Part shown: positions 45,150 to 54,756 of the stretch, in pieces
Position numbering within the stretch: the stretch's first letter is position 1
Layout of the letters: each line of letters begins with the position of its first letter
DNA from: Caldilineaceae bacterium
GTDB lineage: Bacteria > Chloroflexota > Anaerolineae > Caldilineales > Caldilineaceae
Assembly: GCA_020634755.1 (NCBI GenBank)
Contig: JACKBC010000028.1
Location: forward strand, 24,346 to 88,345
Direction of reading: 5' to 3'
Length of the DNA stretch: 64,000 bases
Notes under the pieces: model-generated
Database searches by the model: none
Seen by the model: the letters and a program-made list of their open reading frames with translations, nothing else
What the model was told of the DNA's origin: nothing
Position numbers and translations under genes: made by a program

Positions 45150-45804
45150 ATGGACATAAACTGGTACGGTCTATCCTGCTTCCGGCTGCGCGAGGGCGGG
45201 GTGACGATTATTTGCGACCCTTATAGCAAATCAATTGGTTCACAAGTGGCGCGCACGCGCGCCGACATTGTCACAATCAGCCACGATCAGTCGGGACACA
45301 ACGGCATCGATCAAATTACCGGCGATCCCAAAGTCGTTCGAGGACCCGGCGAATATGAAACGCGCAATGTCTTCATCACCGGTATGGCTTCGTACCATCG
45401 CCATCAAAATGACGAAGCGCCAGAACGAAACGTCATCTATTTTATGGATTTTGGCGGCTTTGTGGTGGGCCACCTGGGCGACTTGGGGGAAATGCCAAAG
45501 CAATCACAAATTGATGAGTTGCAGCTTGGCGAAGTGGATATATTAATGGTGCCTGTAGGCGGTGGCGCCACGCTGGACCCCACCCGCGCCTGTGGAAGCG
45601 GTTGGCATGTTCGAGCCAAAGCTGCTCATTCCCATGCACTACCAGCAGACCAACATGTCGGCCCAATGGATATCCGATCTAGAGCCGGTGGATAAATTCT
45701 TGAAGGAGTTGGGGATCTCGGCGCCCGAACCGCAAGATACGCTAAAGGTAACCAAAAGTTCCCTGCCCGAAGAAACGCAAGTCGTGCTCTTGAATTGCGC
45801 GTAA
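45150..45804 (+). pseudogene. MBL-fold metal-dependent hydrolase (COG2220 type), one frameshift
   Basis: About 217 residues when repaired. It begins MDINWYGLSCFRL...TIICDPY, the compact metallo-beta-lactamase opening of the COG2220/UlaG-like group, followed by TISHDQSGHNG, a reduced form of the usual HxHxDH motif, and GPGEYE, VVGHLGDLG and PVGGG. One extra C in the CCC at 45583-45585 shifts the frame; the rest continues as VEAVGMFEPKLLIPMHYQQT with the final metal His. Function in small members of this group is unknown. The frame break could be real or an error. A terminator follows immediately. Confidence 0.85.
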
Positions 45805-45816
45805 TAGTCAAAAAAT

Positions 45817-45853
45817 AAAAAGAGGCGATGGTCTACGGACCGTCGCCTCTTTT
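45817..45853. terminator. Bidirectional terminator between MBL-fold and transglutaminase genes
   Basis: AAAAGAGGCGATGGTC and GACCGTCGCCTCTTTT pair with one mismatch around a four-base loop, flanked by an A-run and a T-run, so it can stop transcription from both sides. Confidence 0.9.
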
Positions 45854-45985
45854 GTTTTGACATGCAACTATTCAGCCGCGCGGGGTGGCGCTTGGTGAAG
45901 CCCACCTGCGCCTTGTCGCTTTGCACCGCAACACCACTTCGTGAGCTGACAAGCTCAAGCTATGGCTAAATAATTATGTTCTGAT

Positions 45986-48481
45986 TTAATCCACCAACGA
46001 AAACGGGTTGCGCCGCCGCAGCAGTTGATTCAACTTGTTGCGCAGCCAGGCGCGTGCAAAGGCTTTCTGTAAATGCTGCCAGGCCCCAGGCAGATCTACT
46101 TTGGAACTGGCCAAGCGCGCTTTCAAGCCAGCCGTGTTCTCTATATGATCCTGACCATTGCGACCATGCGGGCTGAACTGATAGACCACGTAGCTATTGG
46201 TAATGGTATTGATGGGCGTTTGCGCTTCTGGCAAGGCCCGCGATAGGCGTCGCGCATTTTCATATGGTGTGTTCTGCTCGGCAACGCGCAGCCCCAACCG
46301 CTCCGCCCAGCGCTGCATCCGGTCAAACAAAATGGGCGGCAGGTCTGGCGTAAAAGCGGAGGGCGCCATGACAAAGCGCCGCATAAACAGAAAGCCTGCT
46401 ACTAGCAGCACCGGTGTCGCCAACATGGTGACCCACCATTGCCAACCGCGCGCGTTTGAGCCTAGCTGGAAGTCCGGCCCCTCATCAAAGCCAGCTTGAT
46501 TTTGCAACTGCCGTTCTTCTTCGCTCATAAGATCATCAGGATTTGTGGCAGTAGAACCGCCGTCAAACGGTCCGGGGAAGTCTGGATTTTCAGCGAATTG
46601 GGATCTTCACCCGCTGGCCGCCGCAGTTCACTTTCGCCGGCCGTGGGTTCAAACTCGATCCAGCCATAGGTAGGGAAGTAGACTTCGACCCAAGTGTGGG
46701 CGTCTTTTTCGGTGATGATGTAAACTTGGCTCTCCTCATCAAACGTGCCTTCCGCGCAACCGCTAACCGCACGGGCAGGAATGCCCAGGCTGCGCAGCAT
46801 CATCACCATGGCGGTGGCGTAATAATCACAGTAGCCCTCTTTAATATCAAAGAGAAAATAAGCAACGGGGTCCACATCATCGGCTGGCGCTTCAATTTCT
46901 TCATTATAGGGATAGTTATCGCAAATAGGCCTCAATTGTGGCGGCCTTTTCGTAAACAGTATCAGTGGATGTAAGGCTTTCATCCAGAATGGTTTGCGCC
47001 AATTCGCCCACGCTCGGCGATAAATTATCGGGCAGTTGCAGATACTTCTCCAGAATCGTATTAGGATAAGCGGTGGGCGCATTATTCATGTCCCATTGGG
47101 TAATCTGCGTATAGCGGCTGTACACCGTATATTGGTCGCCAATATCCAGGGGACGAGTTGAGTGCGCCAGCGTTAATTCGACCGAATCTGCCGCAATCGG
47201 TTCCGGCCCGCTATTGCCCACTAAAATGGACTGCATCGGGTACAGATTGACCGTGGCGGCCATGGGCACGCTGGTTTGATAAATATCCGGCGCGCCAAAG
47301 ATCACGTTGCCGGTAGGCGCCAGCAGCGTAATGGTCTGCGTCAACGTATCACGCGCCTGCCAATCGGCCACGCCCACGAGTTCATTGGCTTCGACTTGTA
47401 GTTCATCCTGGCTTGTGTTTTGCCAGCGATGACCATCAAACGTATCAAAGGCTACCGCCCGCCAGTAGCGCCCTTCATTGGACACCACCTGGAAGACCGG
47501 CCGATTGCCCACATTGCGGGCGCCACCCAGCCGCAGCGAATCACCAAAAGCCGAGCCGGACGGACGCAACTGTCGATTCAGCCCGCTATAAAGCGTGTGA
47601 AGCCGCTGCTGTGCATCTACCCAGCGCGTGCTGGCTGGTTCCAACAGTTGCCGCACCTGTGCATTGCGGCCCAAGCTGGGCGAAAGCCAGGCCAGCGCCA
47701 CCACAATGACGCTAAAGGTCAAGCCGTTGCGCACAAAATCCAGACCAATGTCAGGATTAAAGTGAATGCGATATTCGCGCCAGCGTCGCTGCTGTTCCGC
47801 CAAATTGGTACGCACCAACAGCAGCAGCGCCACCAATGCAAAGAGACCCAAGAAGCCCAAAATCGAATTGGGCGCATAGTATGTGTTGATTAAGAGCACA
47901 AAGCCGGCCGGAATAATGGCCCGCCAGGTATATCCATGCCGCAGAACGGCCCAGATCCCCAGATACGCCAACCACCAGAGCAGAAAGCTAATCTCAAAAA
48001 TAAAGACATAGTTCTCCGCATTGGCGCCCCCCGTCAGCAGAGCCTCCACCCAGTTGACCCAAGTGAGCAAAATAAAATAGGCTTTGGCCTGGAACTCGGG
48101 AATACCGCGGCTAACAATGGGCGCAATCTCATCGGCGGAAGGCAAAATTTTGGCCATCAGGAATAAGATCCAGGCCAGCCCAGTAAACATGCTGTGCGAC
48201 AGCGCAAAGAAGCCATCAAACCGGCTGTAGGCCATGAGCACACCCAACACAAATGCCCCCAGCGTCACCGGGATGAGCAGGGACATGTTGCCGACATAGC
48301 CAGCCGCATCTAGCGACACAGCTACAATCAAATAGAGAATGCCTGCCAAAATGGTGGTAAGCAGTACACCATCTTGAAAATATAGGTTGTTGGCATAGGC
48401 AAACCGAGGGCGAAATGTACGGCTACGACGAGAGGCTTGCTCCGGAAATCGGGCGTTGATTGGAGAAGATATGGTTGTCAT
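45986..48481 (-). pseudogene. TgpA-like membrane transglutaminase (DUF3488-transglutaminase-DUF4129), two frameshifts
   Basis: About 830 residues when repaired, from the ATG at 48481 (MTTISSPINARF). The N-terminal part has about six helices (DUF3488-like) and then a large outside domain. The transglutaminase core shows catalytic Cys (EGYCDYYATAMVMMLRSLGI), His (DAHTWVEVYF) and a following Asp/Glu region (YGWIEFEPTAG). A helix (WVTMLATPVLLVAGFLFM) and a cytoplasmic DUF4129-like helical tail complete it. One base is missing near 46920 (between EAYLR and DNYPYNEE) and another near 46595 (before ENPDFPGPFD). TgpA proteins are periplasm-facing and have been linked to cell-envelope peptide crosslinking. 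Pseudogene or error. Confidence 0.87.
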
Positions 48482-48630
48482 GACGGCTATTTTACAACGA
48501 ATTTCAAAATTTGCAAGTGGGTTTGCTGACAGACGAAGGGCAATCGCGAAAGGCTCTGTTAGATTCAGGAGGTTGACACACTGGCGGCATCTCCTTCTAG
48601 GAAGCGGATAACAGACTGGCAATATCTACA

Positions 48631-50049
48631 TCAGCGGGAAAGAACCTCTGTGCCCACTACATTGGCCACGCGCAACGCTTCTTCAGCAGAAACTTCAGCA
48701 TCCAACACTTGCTGCATGCTGCTATTGATGGCGATAATCACATCTTGGAAATTGGCCCCAAAACGCCAAGGATGTGCATAGGCAACGCCATCCATAAATG
48801 GTTCCAAACCGGGATGTTGGGCCAGCCATTCATCTCGTAAAGCTAAACGAGCCGGGATGGCGGATTGCCCGCGCCCCAGGAGCTGCATGGCGTCCTGGCT
48901 GGTCAGATAGAGTGCTAGTTCAAAGGCGGCATTGGAGTATGGCGTATTCTGTGAGACGGCATAGCACCAAGTAAAAGCCATGGTGGCCTTACCGGCCGGT
49001 CCAGCGGGCAGAGAGGCCACGCCATAATCCAAGTCGGGAAATTCCTGTTGCAAATAGGGAATGACCCAGTTGCCCTCAATAATCATACCCACCCGGCCTT
49101 TACCAAAGGCCTCTCCACTCCAGGTGCTGCTAATTCTTTGCGGCTCTACGGCGGCTCCATCCAGCACCAGGTTCAAATAGAAATTCATGGCTTCCAAAGC
49201 TTCTGGCGTATTGAGCGTCATACTAGTGCCGGTCGCATTGGTGACGCTACCGCCAGCTTGATATAGAAAAGGCGCCCACCGCGCAAAGTCAGGTGCGATG
49301 GCCATGCCGGATATGTCAAAAAAGGTGGTCGGCAGTTCGTTAATAGCCTGCGCCGCGGTACGCAACTCAGACCATCCCCATTCTTCGGTTGGGTAGCTAA
49401 TTCCAGCTTGGTCAAAAAGCGCCTTATTATATACAAGCGCCAAGGTATTGAATGCATTGGGCAGACAATAGAGAGACTGTTCGGAAGTAAAGGCTTCCAG
49501 CAGAGGAGCGTAAAATGCGTCGGTTTGCAGGCTCTGCCCACTCTGGCGAGCATAGTCAGAAATAGATTGTATCTCTTGCGCCTGCACTAGCGTGGGGAAC
49601 TGCAAACTATCCACAAAGAAGAGGTCAGGCGCCTCTCCATCCAGGAATGCTCGATTTAGGGTGTCAGTATAATCGGCAACTAACTGCACCGAAACATGCA
49701 CATCGCTATGTTGCGCATTGAACATCTCTATAAGCGCTAAAAGTTGCTGGCTGGCTGCGTCATCAGTTTCCCAGCCCATCAATTTAAGCTCTATGGTGGT
49801 GGATGGCTGGCTGCCATCATTTGGCCAGAATTCTGCAAGACGTTGCCACGCCGGCAGTTGGATCGATTGACATGCAGTTAAGGAGATGGAAATTAACAGT
49901 ACACAGAGCCCAATTGATGTAACCCGTAATAGCAATTTTTGCTTAGAACCTATCCGTAAATTCGGTGGTGAATCATGTGCTATCTCTGACAGATTAGTTT
50001 GGCACAGAAAAATTATGGACAGACACTTAGTATAAATGCCAGTTCTCAT
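48631..50049 (-). CDS. Sugar-type (family 1) extracellular solute-binding lipoprotein
   Basis: Up to 472 residues. A signal helix (LLLRVTSIGLCVLLISISLT) ends in the lipobox SLTAC, so it is a lipoprotein. The mature part matches family 1 sugar-binding proteins (IEMFNAQHSDVHVSVQ, APDLFFVDSLQFPTLVQA, AFGKGRVGMIIEGNWVIPYL, WCYAVSQNTPYSNAAFELALYL). No permease or ATPase gene is nearby, so it is an orphan that may use permeases elsewhere. The start is uncertain: the first ~30 codons after the ATG at 50049 overlap copy 1 of the ~85-bp element, and a TTG just before the signal helix is an alternative. A promoter-like TATAAT at 50113 points the other way. Confidence 0.85.
   Translation of the reverse strand: MRTGIYTKCLSIIFLCQTNLSEIAHDSPPNLRIGSKQKLLLRVTSIGLCVLLISISLTACQSIQLPAWQRLAEFWPNDGSQPSTTIELKLMGWETDDAASQQLLALIEMFNAQHSDVHVSVQLVADYTDTLNRAFLDGEAPDLFFVDSLQFPTLVQAQEIQSISDYARQSGQSLQTDAFYAPLLEAFTSEQSLYCLPNAFNTLALVYNKALFDQAGISYPTEEWGWSELRTAAQAINELPTTFFDISGMAIAPDFARWAPFLYQAGGSVTNATGTSMTLNTPEALEAMNFYLNLVLDGAAVEPQRISSTWSGEAFGKGRVGMIIEGNWVIPYLQQEFPDLDYGVASLPAGPAGKATMAFTWCYAVSQNTPYSNAAFELALYLTSQDAMQLLGRGQSAIPARLALRDEWLAQHPGLEPFMDGVAYAHPWRFGANFQDVIIAINSSMQQVLDAEVSAEEALRVANVVGTEVLSR
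49951..50030. repeat. ~85-bp dispersed element, copy 1
   Basis: Read on the minus strand, it aligns almost base for base with copy 3 at 54491 (shared GCCAAAC, CTGTCAGAGA, AGC, CA, GATTCAC; 16 exact bases ACCGAATTTACGGATA). It overlaps the 5' end of the binding-lipoprotein reading frame. Confidence 0.7.
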
Positions 50050-50229
50050 ATACTTCTTTTGTCCTATTTGGAGCTAAGTCAATTTAATCTACAAATAATA
50101 GGTCCATTTGTGTATAATGACCCTAACAAAAGCTTAAGGGATTGACCATTATACTCCATATTGGAGAAGCCGTTGCACACAATAATCCCGAAATTTTATA
50201 ATCCATAGCACAGTTAAACATGTCAGCAC

Positions 50230-51069
50230 ATGTCAAAAAATATAAATCAACAAAAGTCGCCCTGGCAGCATGGATATTTTCCAACAAACGGGGCAGTGAA
50301 AAGAAACAATCCATCATTACAAACGCAATCACAGGCCAATGTGTCTGTTGCAACTGTGAATGTATCCGCCCAGTTTTTTCGCTCACTGGGTGACGCGCTC
50401 ATGCGAACGCGCAATCAAACCGTTACGACAATGGTAAATTGGCATTTCAACCACTTTCCATTTGAGCAGCCCGCCAATATTATTCTTATCGATTTAGACT
50501 CTTTTGGGCCAGACTTGGCAGATTTCCTGGCGAAACTATCCCCCTATCCTGGCACGCGCATTATCCTATTGGGCGAAAATCCTACAACCGCTCAGATTGT
50601 CGATTACTATGCGCGCGGTATAGATGACTATATCATCAAACCTTGCACCCACCAAGAGATCGCGCTGCGCATTGCGGTACTCATCCGGCGTCAAACATGG
50701 TGCACGGCGCGGCCTCAACCATCTACACTCAGTATGGATAGAATTACGGACACACACAAAGCCCATGAAGTGGACGGCAATGATTATTTGATCCGGTTGA
50801 ACCCGATTGAGTTCCAGTTGCTAAATGCATTTATGCGCAAACCCAATCAGCCCATCAAAGCGGAAGAACTCTTTCGGCAAGTGTGGGGATATGAGGTACG
50901 CGGTTTTCAGAAATTGCTAGATCGAGCAATTCGGCATTTGCGCCAGAAGATAGAATCAGCAAATCCATCGCCCGGCCAAATTCACGCAATTGACAATATG
51001 CGTTATCAATTTTGCCCAGCAGAGACTATTCAATCGCCGTCTGCTGGCTCGATGGTTGTCTACATCTGA
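50230..51069 (+). CDS. OmpR-type winged-helix protein with pseudo-receiver domain
   Basis: A 279-residue DNA-binding protein. The C-terminal half (about 175-265) is an OmpR-type winged helix (LNPIEFQLLNAFMRK, ELFRQVWGYEV, LDRAIRHLRQKIE). The N-terminal half has the fold of a receiver (IILIDLDSFGPDLADFL, TRIILLGENPTT, YARGIDDYIIKPC), keeping the Lys and a possible Asp in LIDLD, but it lacks the N-terminal acidic pair and has an unrelated ~60-residue N-terminal extension. No kinase is adjacent. Phosphorylation-independent regulation is likely (inference). The ATG at 50230 has no clear ribosome site. Confidence 0.82.
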   Translation: MSKNINQQKSPWQHGYFPTNGAVKRNNPSLQTQSQANVSVATVNVSAQFFRSLGDALMRTRNQTVTTMVNWHFNHFPFEQPANIILIDLDSFGPDLADFLAKLSPYPGTRIILLGENPTTAQIVDYYARGIDDYIIKPCTHQEIALRIAVLIRRQTWCTARPQPSTLSMDRITDTHKAHEVDGNDYLIRLNPIEFQLLNAFMRKPNQPIKAEELFRQVWGYEVRGFQKLLDRAIRHLRQKIESANPSPGQIHAIDNMRYQFCPAETIQSPSAGSMVVYI

Positions 51070-51117
51070 CGCAACCTCACATGTGCATGAACAGCAATCA
51101 ATTGTTTCGGTAGCATG

Positions 51118-51146
51118 AGAAATCAGGTTTTGACAAAACCCGGTTT
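51118..51146. other. Hairpin after the winged-helix gene
   Basis: AGAAATCAGGTTTTG and AAACCCGGTTTCT are imperfect inverted repeats with a very short loop and no T-tract. It resembles the hairpin at 1259-1311. Confidence 0.5.
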
Positions 51147-51267
51147 CTGAATAGCGGGTTATTTTTGCACCTTTATCAACCGTGAAAAATATTAACCGTC
51201 ACACCAGGCACTTTAAAACATGAGCCGGCCTACCAGTTATGGTTCCTCACACAGCCATTGAAAATAA

Positions 51268-51323
51268 AAAGAGCGACAGGCCACTTTATGCTTCGTAAGC
51301 ATGAAAGTGATCTGTCGCTCTTT
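51268..51323. terminator. Bidirectional terminator between winged-helix and polysaccharide co-polymerase genes
   Basis: AAAGAGCGACAG (51268-51279) and CTGTCGCTCTTT (51312-51323) are perfect complements, and further inner pairing (CCACTTTATGC with GCATGAAAGTG) extends the stem. It ends the minus-strand gene that stops at 51351. Confidence 0.85.
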
Positions 51324-51350
51324 GATCTTGGAACAATGATGAACCCAAAC

Positions 51351-53016
51351 TTATGATTTAAGTTGAATCGCCGGTTGCTCAGTTCGATGCGCATCTACAC
51401 GACGTGAGCCTACTGTCAGCCGTCGCGCAAATGGCAGTCGTAGCCGATTGCCTGGTATATGATTAAATACGGCCCCCACCAAGTGCGCATTGGCCTGTTG
51501 CAAATTGGCAACGGCGTCGCGCACGTCCTCCCGCTTGGAATGCGCCGTTTCTAGCACGAGAATAACACCATCTACTTTATTCGAAAGAACAACGGCATCG
51601 GCCACCGTACGGGCGGGCGGGCTATCCAAAATTACAACATCGGCCAGTTCGCTGAGGTCGGTCAGCAGCTGCGACATGCGTTGCGAGCCAAGCAGTTCAG
51701 ACGGGCTGGGCGGTAGACCGCCACCCAGGGCCTGCGTGGTGGTTGGCGGTAATGTACCGCTATTCAGGATACGCAAATTGGGAATCTGGGCGTTTTTCTT
51801 GAGATAGGAACTGGGCTTCAGATCAGGATAACGCAAAAGTTGTCCCAATCCACCTTCATTGGGAATCTGGAAAATGCGGTGCTGCATGGGATGACGGAGA
51901 TCGGCATCCACAATAATGGTATTAAAACCGGCTTGCGCCATTACCACAGCCAGATTGGCAGCAGTGGTGCTGCGTCCCTGTTCTGCCAATGGGCTTGTGA
52001 TTAGAAAAGAACGCGGTCCCTCAGTCAGCATAAATTGTAGCTTGCTGCGAATGAGCCGGTAACTTTCAGACGTCTGCGAGAATGAATCTTGATTGACAAG
52101 TAGTTTTTCAGATGGTCCAGCACCTGCAAGCCGACCAATGGTTCCCAAGGCTGGAACACCCACTAACTCCACCAAATTGGCCGGGGTCCGAATATTGTCA
52201 TCCAAGAAATCGAGTAAAAAGATGAGCCCCACAGCGGCGGACAGACCGAGCAATAGTGCAATAAGCGTGTTGAGCAAAGTATTGGGCCGCACAGGCGTAG
52301 AGCTAAACTGGGCAGGCTCAATTACAGCCAGATAGTTAGCCGATTTATTGACTTGTGTGGCGCAGTAGATTGGTGTAATTTGACTCCCAGTCAATGAGCA
52401 AACGCTCGAGGGTATTGATTTCATTTTGCAGCGTCAAGAGCTGATCTGGCGTAGCATCATCAACTTGTATTGACTCCAAAAGAGATAAACGGTTTTCCCC
52501 CGACTCTATCTTGGTACGCAAATTGGCCAAACGAGAGTCGACAAATTGGACGGTCTCCGAAGTACCCAAATTTTCCAAATTGGCCGGGCTAAGCAAGATC
52601 AGCTGTTTGGCCACCTCGGCAGCAATCGACTGCGCCTGCTCTGGTGAGGGATCCTCCACTGAAATTTCCAACAGCTGTGTGTCATCCACCAGCGTTACAT
52701 TCACGTTCTTACGCAGCGTCTTCCATGACTGCGACAACCCCAGTTCTGTAACGGCGCCCTGCAACACAGGATAGCGTCGCACAATATCGGCATAGGTCAA
52801 CGCCATGCGCGTGCTGGTCTGCAAATCGCTGTTGCTCACATCGCTATTTTGGATTGTATCACCGACAATGAGGGTGGTTTTTGCCTCATAAATGGGGGTC
52901 TGGGCCTGGCTATACAAATAACCCGCTGCGCCCGCTGCCGCCATAAAGAGCACAACCAACCACCACTTGCGCAAAATGACGACGAATATATTACGGAGTT
53001 CAATGAAATCGTTCAC
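51351..53016 (-). pseudogene. Polysaccharide co-polymerase / BY-kinase-like protein (Wzz-CpsD fusion), one frameshift
   Basis: About 555 residues when one extra base in the CC near 52360 is removed (joining NYTNLLR to TQVNKSANYLAVIEPA). Residues 1-220 are Wzz-like: helix one (KWWLVVLFMAAAGAAGYLYS), a helical outside domain and, later, helix two (LLNTLIALLLGLSAAVGLIF). The C-terminal ATPase has Walker A' (TIIVDADLRHP) and Walker B (VVILDSPP). Walker A reads SPLAEQGRSTTAANLA, with Arg where the catalytic Lys is expected. There is no C-terminal Tyr cluster. It probably controls export and chain length of a surface polysaccharide, but kinase activity is doubtful. Confidence 0.88.
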
Positions 53017-53087
53017 GTATATTATGTCTCCTCGGCCAAACCGAATTTATCCATGGGTCGGTCAGTGCCAAGAATTGTATTTTCAGA

Positions 53088-53170
53088 TTAAGTATTTGTC
53101 TGCAAATGCTCTGTGCTAAACCGATATGCCAGATAGCGCAATGGGCCGCACCGCTGAATTTGCAGAGCAA
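53088..53170. repeat. ~85-bp dispersed element, copy 2
   Basis: The most divergent copy of the element (shared with copy 3: TTAA, TGTCTGCAAAT-like, CTCTGTGC, AAACC, AGATAGCGCA, GAATTT). It lies 71 bases upstream of the Wzz-like gene start. Confidence 0.5.
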
Positions 53171-53241
53171 TTCCTAAGCCTGCCAGCAATTTAAAACCAG
53201 AATGGCCCAATTGCCGATTTCATTCTTGGCGGTTCTAAACT

Positions 53242-54432
53242 TTATGCAGCAAGCTCAGAATTCGGCTTTGGCCGATTATCCAGCAAAAAGAGTTTGGTCA
53301 CCAATAGGGCAAAGACACCCGCCACCAAGTATTGTAACACATGGGCAGGGAACCAAAAACCGCTAAAGATGAGCAACCCCACTACTGCCATGGCAAATGC
53401 GCTGTTCATCGAGAGCGTGCCATAGATCCAAAAGCAGATTAGGATCACTATTAACAATTGAACCATAAATTGACCGTAGAAATTTGAAAGCGGCCCCAAC
53501 ACATCTTGCAGACGCGCTTTACTTTGAATGTCATACATGGCCGTAATGGCAATTGAGCTTAATACAAAGTAAAGGGCTAAAATGCGCCAGGATGAACTGC
53601 GATTTTCCTGAGGGGACCAGGATTTCCAAAGGGCCGCATAAAATAGAATAGAGAAGAGGATGACTGGATACCAGACCGCTGGATTGCCGCGAGAACCCAT
53701 ATCCGGCACAAATCGGTCTTCGATAAAGCTGGTTGCCACATGCAAAAGAAGCCCCGAAGGCAGAATAAATGCCAACTTCTTCATCCAATAGGGATTGGGA
53801 ATAACCTGGCTGAGGGGATTCGGCCACTGCTTGCGCTGACGCTGGCTATGTACGCCCCATAAGCTAAGGAACATGCCCAGCAGCTCGGTGCCTTCTTCGG
53901 CGCCGACGCGCAAGCCAATAAACCATGCCGGCCATTCAATAATGCGCTCGAAAAATTCATAGACAACGGCCGAACTCATGACAACAATGCCAACGAAGAT
54001 AAAAATTGAGGCCGTACGCGTGGGGGGATTTCGATAGAGTAGCAAAAAAGCATAAAACGCCGCACTGCCACCCACGAGGATAAAGGGAATAAACGCTTTC
54101 CAGCCCATGGTAATGGCAACTCGCTCATGCAAAGAGCCAATTTCGTCCCAGGACAGACCACACCAAATAAAGGCCAAAATAAGCCAGGCCTTATTGGAAC
54201 CATCGGTCTTTGTGCAGTACAGCTCGTAGGCCAACATACCCAGCGTTAGCAGCAACATGCTAGACCACCAGGCGGCAAAGTTCATTTCGCCCGCCAGGTT
54301 AAAAGTATTTAAGGAGTCGCCTGGATAGGGAACCAGATAGGCATGCACAATGGTTATAATGACTAGAAACACATCAACGATGACAATCCAGTTCCACCAC
54401 GGAGCTTCTTTTTTCAATGTTATGGTTGACAT
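53242..54432 (-). CDS. Multi-pass membrane protein, unknown function
   Basis: Family not recognised. 396 residues with about eleven predicted helices and short loops, starting MSTITLKKEAPWWNW. Acidic and aromatic residues occur within helices (FIWCGLSWDEIGSLHE, SSAVVYEFFERIIEWPAWFI), as in enzymes or transporters acting on lipid-linked substrates. It sits between the Wzz-like gene and the SGNH-hydrolase gene, so a role in surface polysaccharide is possible. The start has no good ribosome site but is the only ATG before the first helix. Confidence 0.75.
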   Translation of the reverse strand: MSTITLKKEAPWWNWIVIVDVFLVIITIVHAYLVPYPGDSLNTFNLAGEMNFAAWWSSMLLLTLGMLAYELYCTKTDGSNKAWLILAFIWCGLSWDEIGSLHERVAITMGWKAFIPFILVGGSAAFYAFLLLYRNPPTRTASIFIFVGIVVMSSAVVYEFFERIIEWPAWFIGLRVGAEEGTELLGMFLSLWGVHSQRQRKQWPNPLSQVIPNPYWMKKLAFILPSGLLLHVATSFIEDRFVPDMGSRGNPAVWYPVILFSILFYAALWKSWSPQENRSSSWRILALYFVLSSIAITAMYDIQSKARLQDVLGPLSNFYGQFMVQLLIVILICFWIYGTLSMNSAFAMAVVGLLIFSGFWFPAHVLQYLVAGVFALLVTKLFLLDNRPKPNSELAA

Positions 54433-54490
54433 AATTTACCTGCGTATTGTATCAATATTGGACCCTTAACACCCTATACGTTGACATGCG

Positions 54491-54572
54491 CTTAATATCC
54501 GTCCGAAAATTCTCTGCGCCAAACCAAACTGTCAGAGACAGCGCACGATTCACAACCGAATTTACGGATAGC
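54491..54572. repeat. ~85-bp dispersed element, copy 3
   Basis: Reference copy. Its ends are inverted repeats (ATCCGTCCGAAAATTC and GAATTTACGGATAG), and an inner CTGCGC / GCGCA pair can form a second stem. It lies 59 bases upstream of the multi-pass membrane protein start. Confidence 0.7.
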
Positions 54573-54756
54573 TTTTTACATGTACTCTATATGTGCTCAA
54601 GATGTCAGAGCGGTATGTCGGATTAACAGACGAAATATAGCATAAAAAGCCAATGAACATTGTTTCAATCCGCTTACAGAAAGCCCACAAAACTTACAAA
54701 ATCTGTGGCGCAAATCCACATTTACGCTCGAGTAACTCTTAACTTGGAATGTGAAT

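Noticed and set aside
44957..45157. 66-codon minus-strand frame before the MBL-fold gene
   Set aside because: Low-complexity start, no ribosome site and overlap with the promoter of the divergent gene.
39884..52370. Programmed ribosomal frameshifting in the six broken genes
   Set aside because: No common slippery heptamer or downstream structure was seen, and shifts go in both directions.
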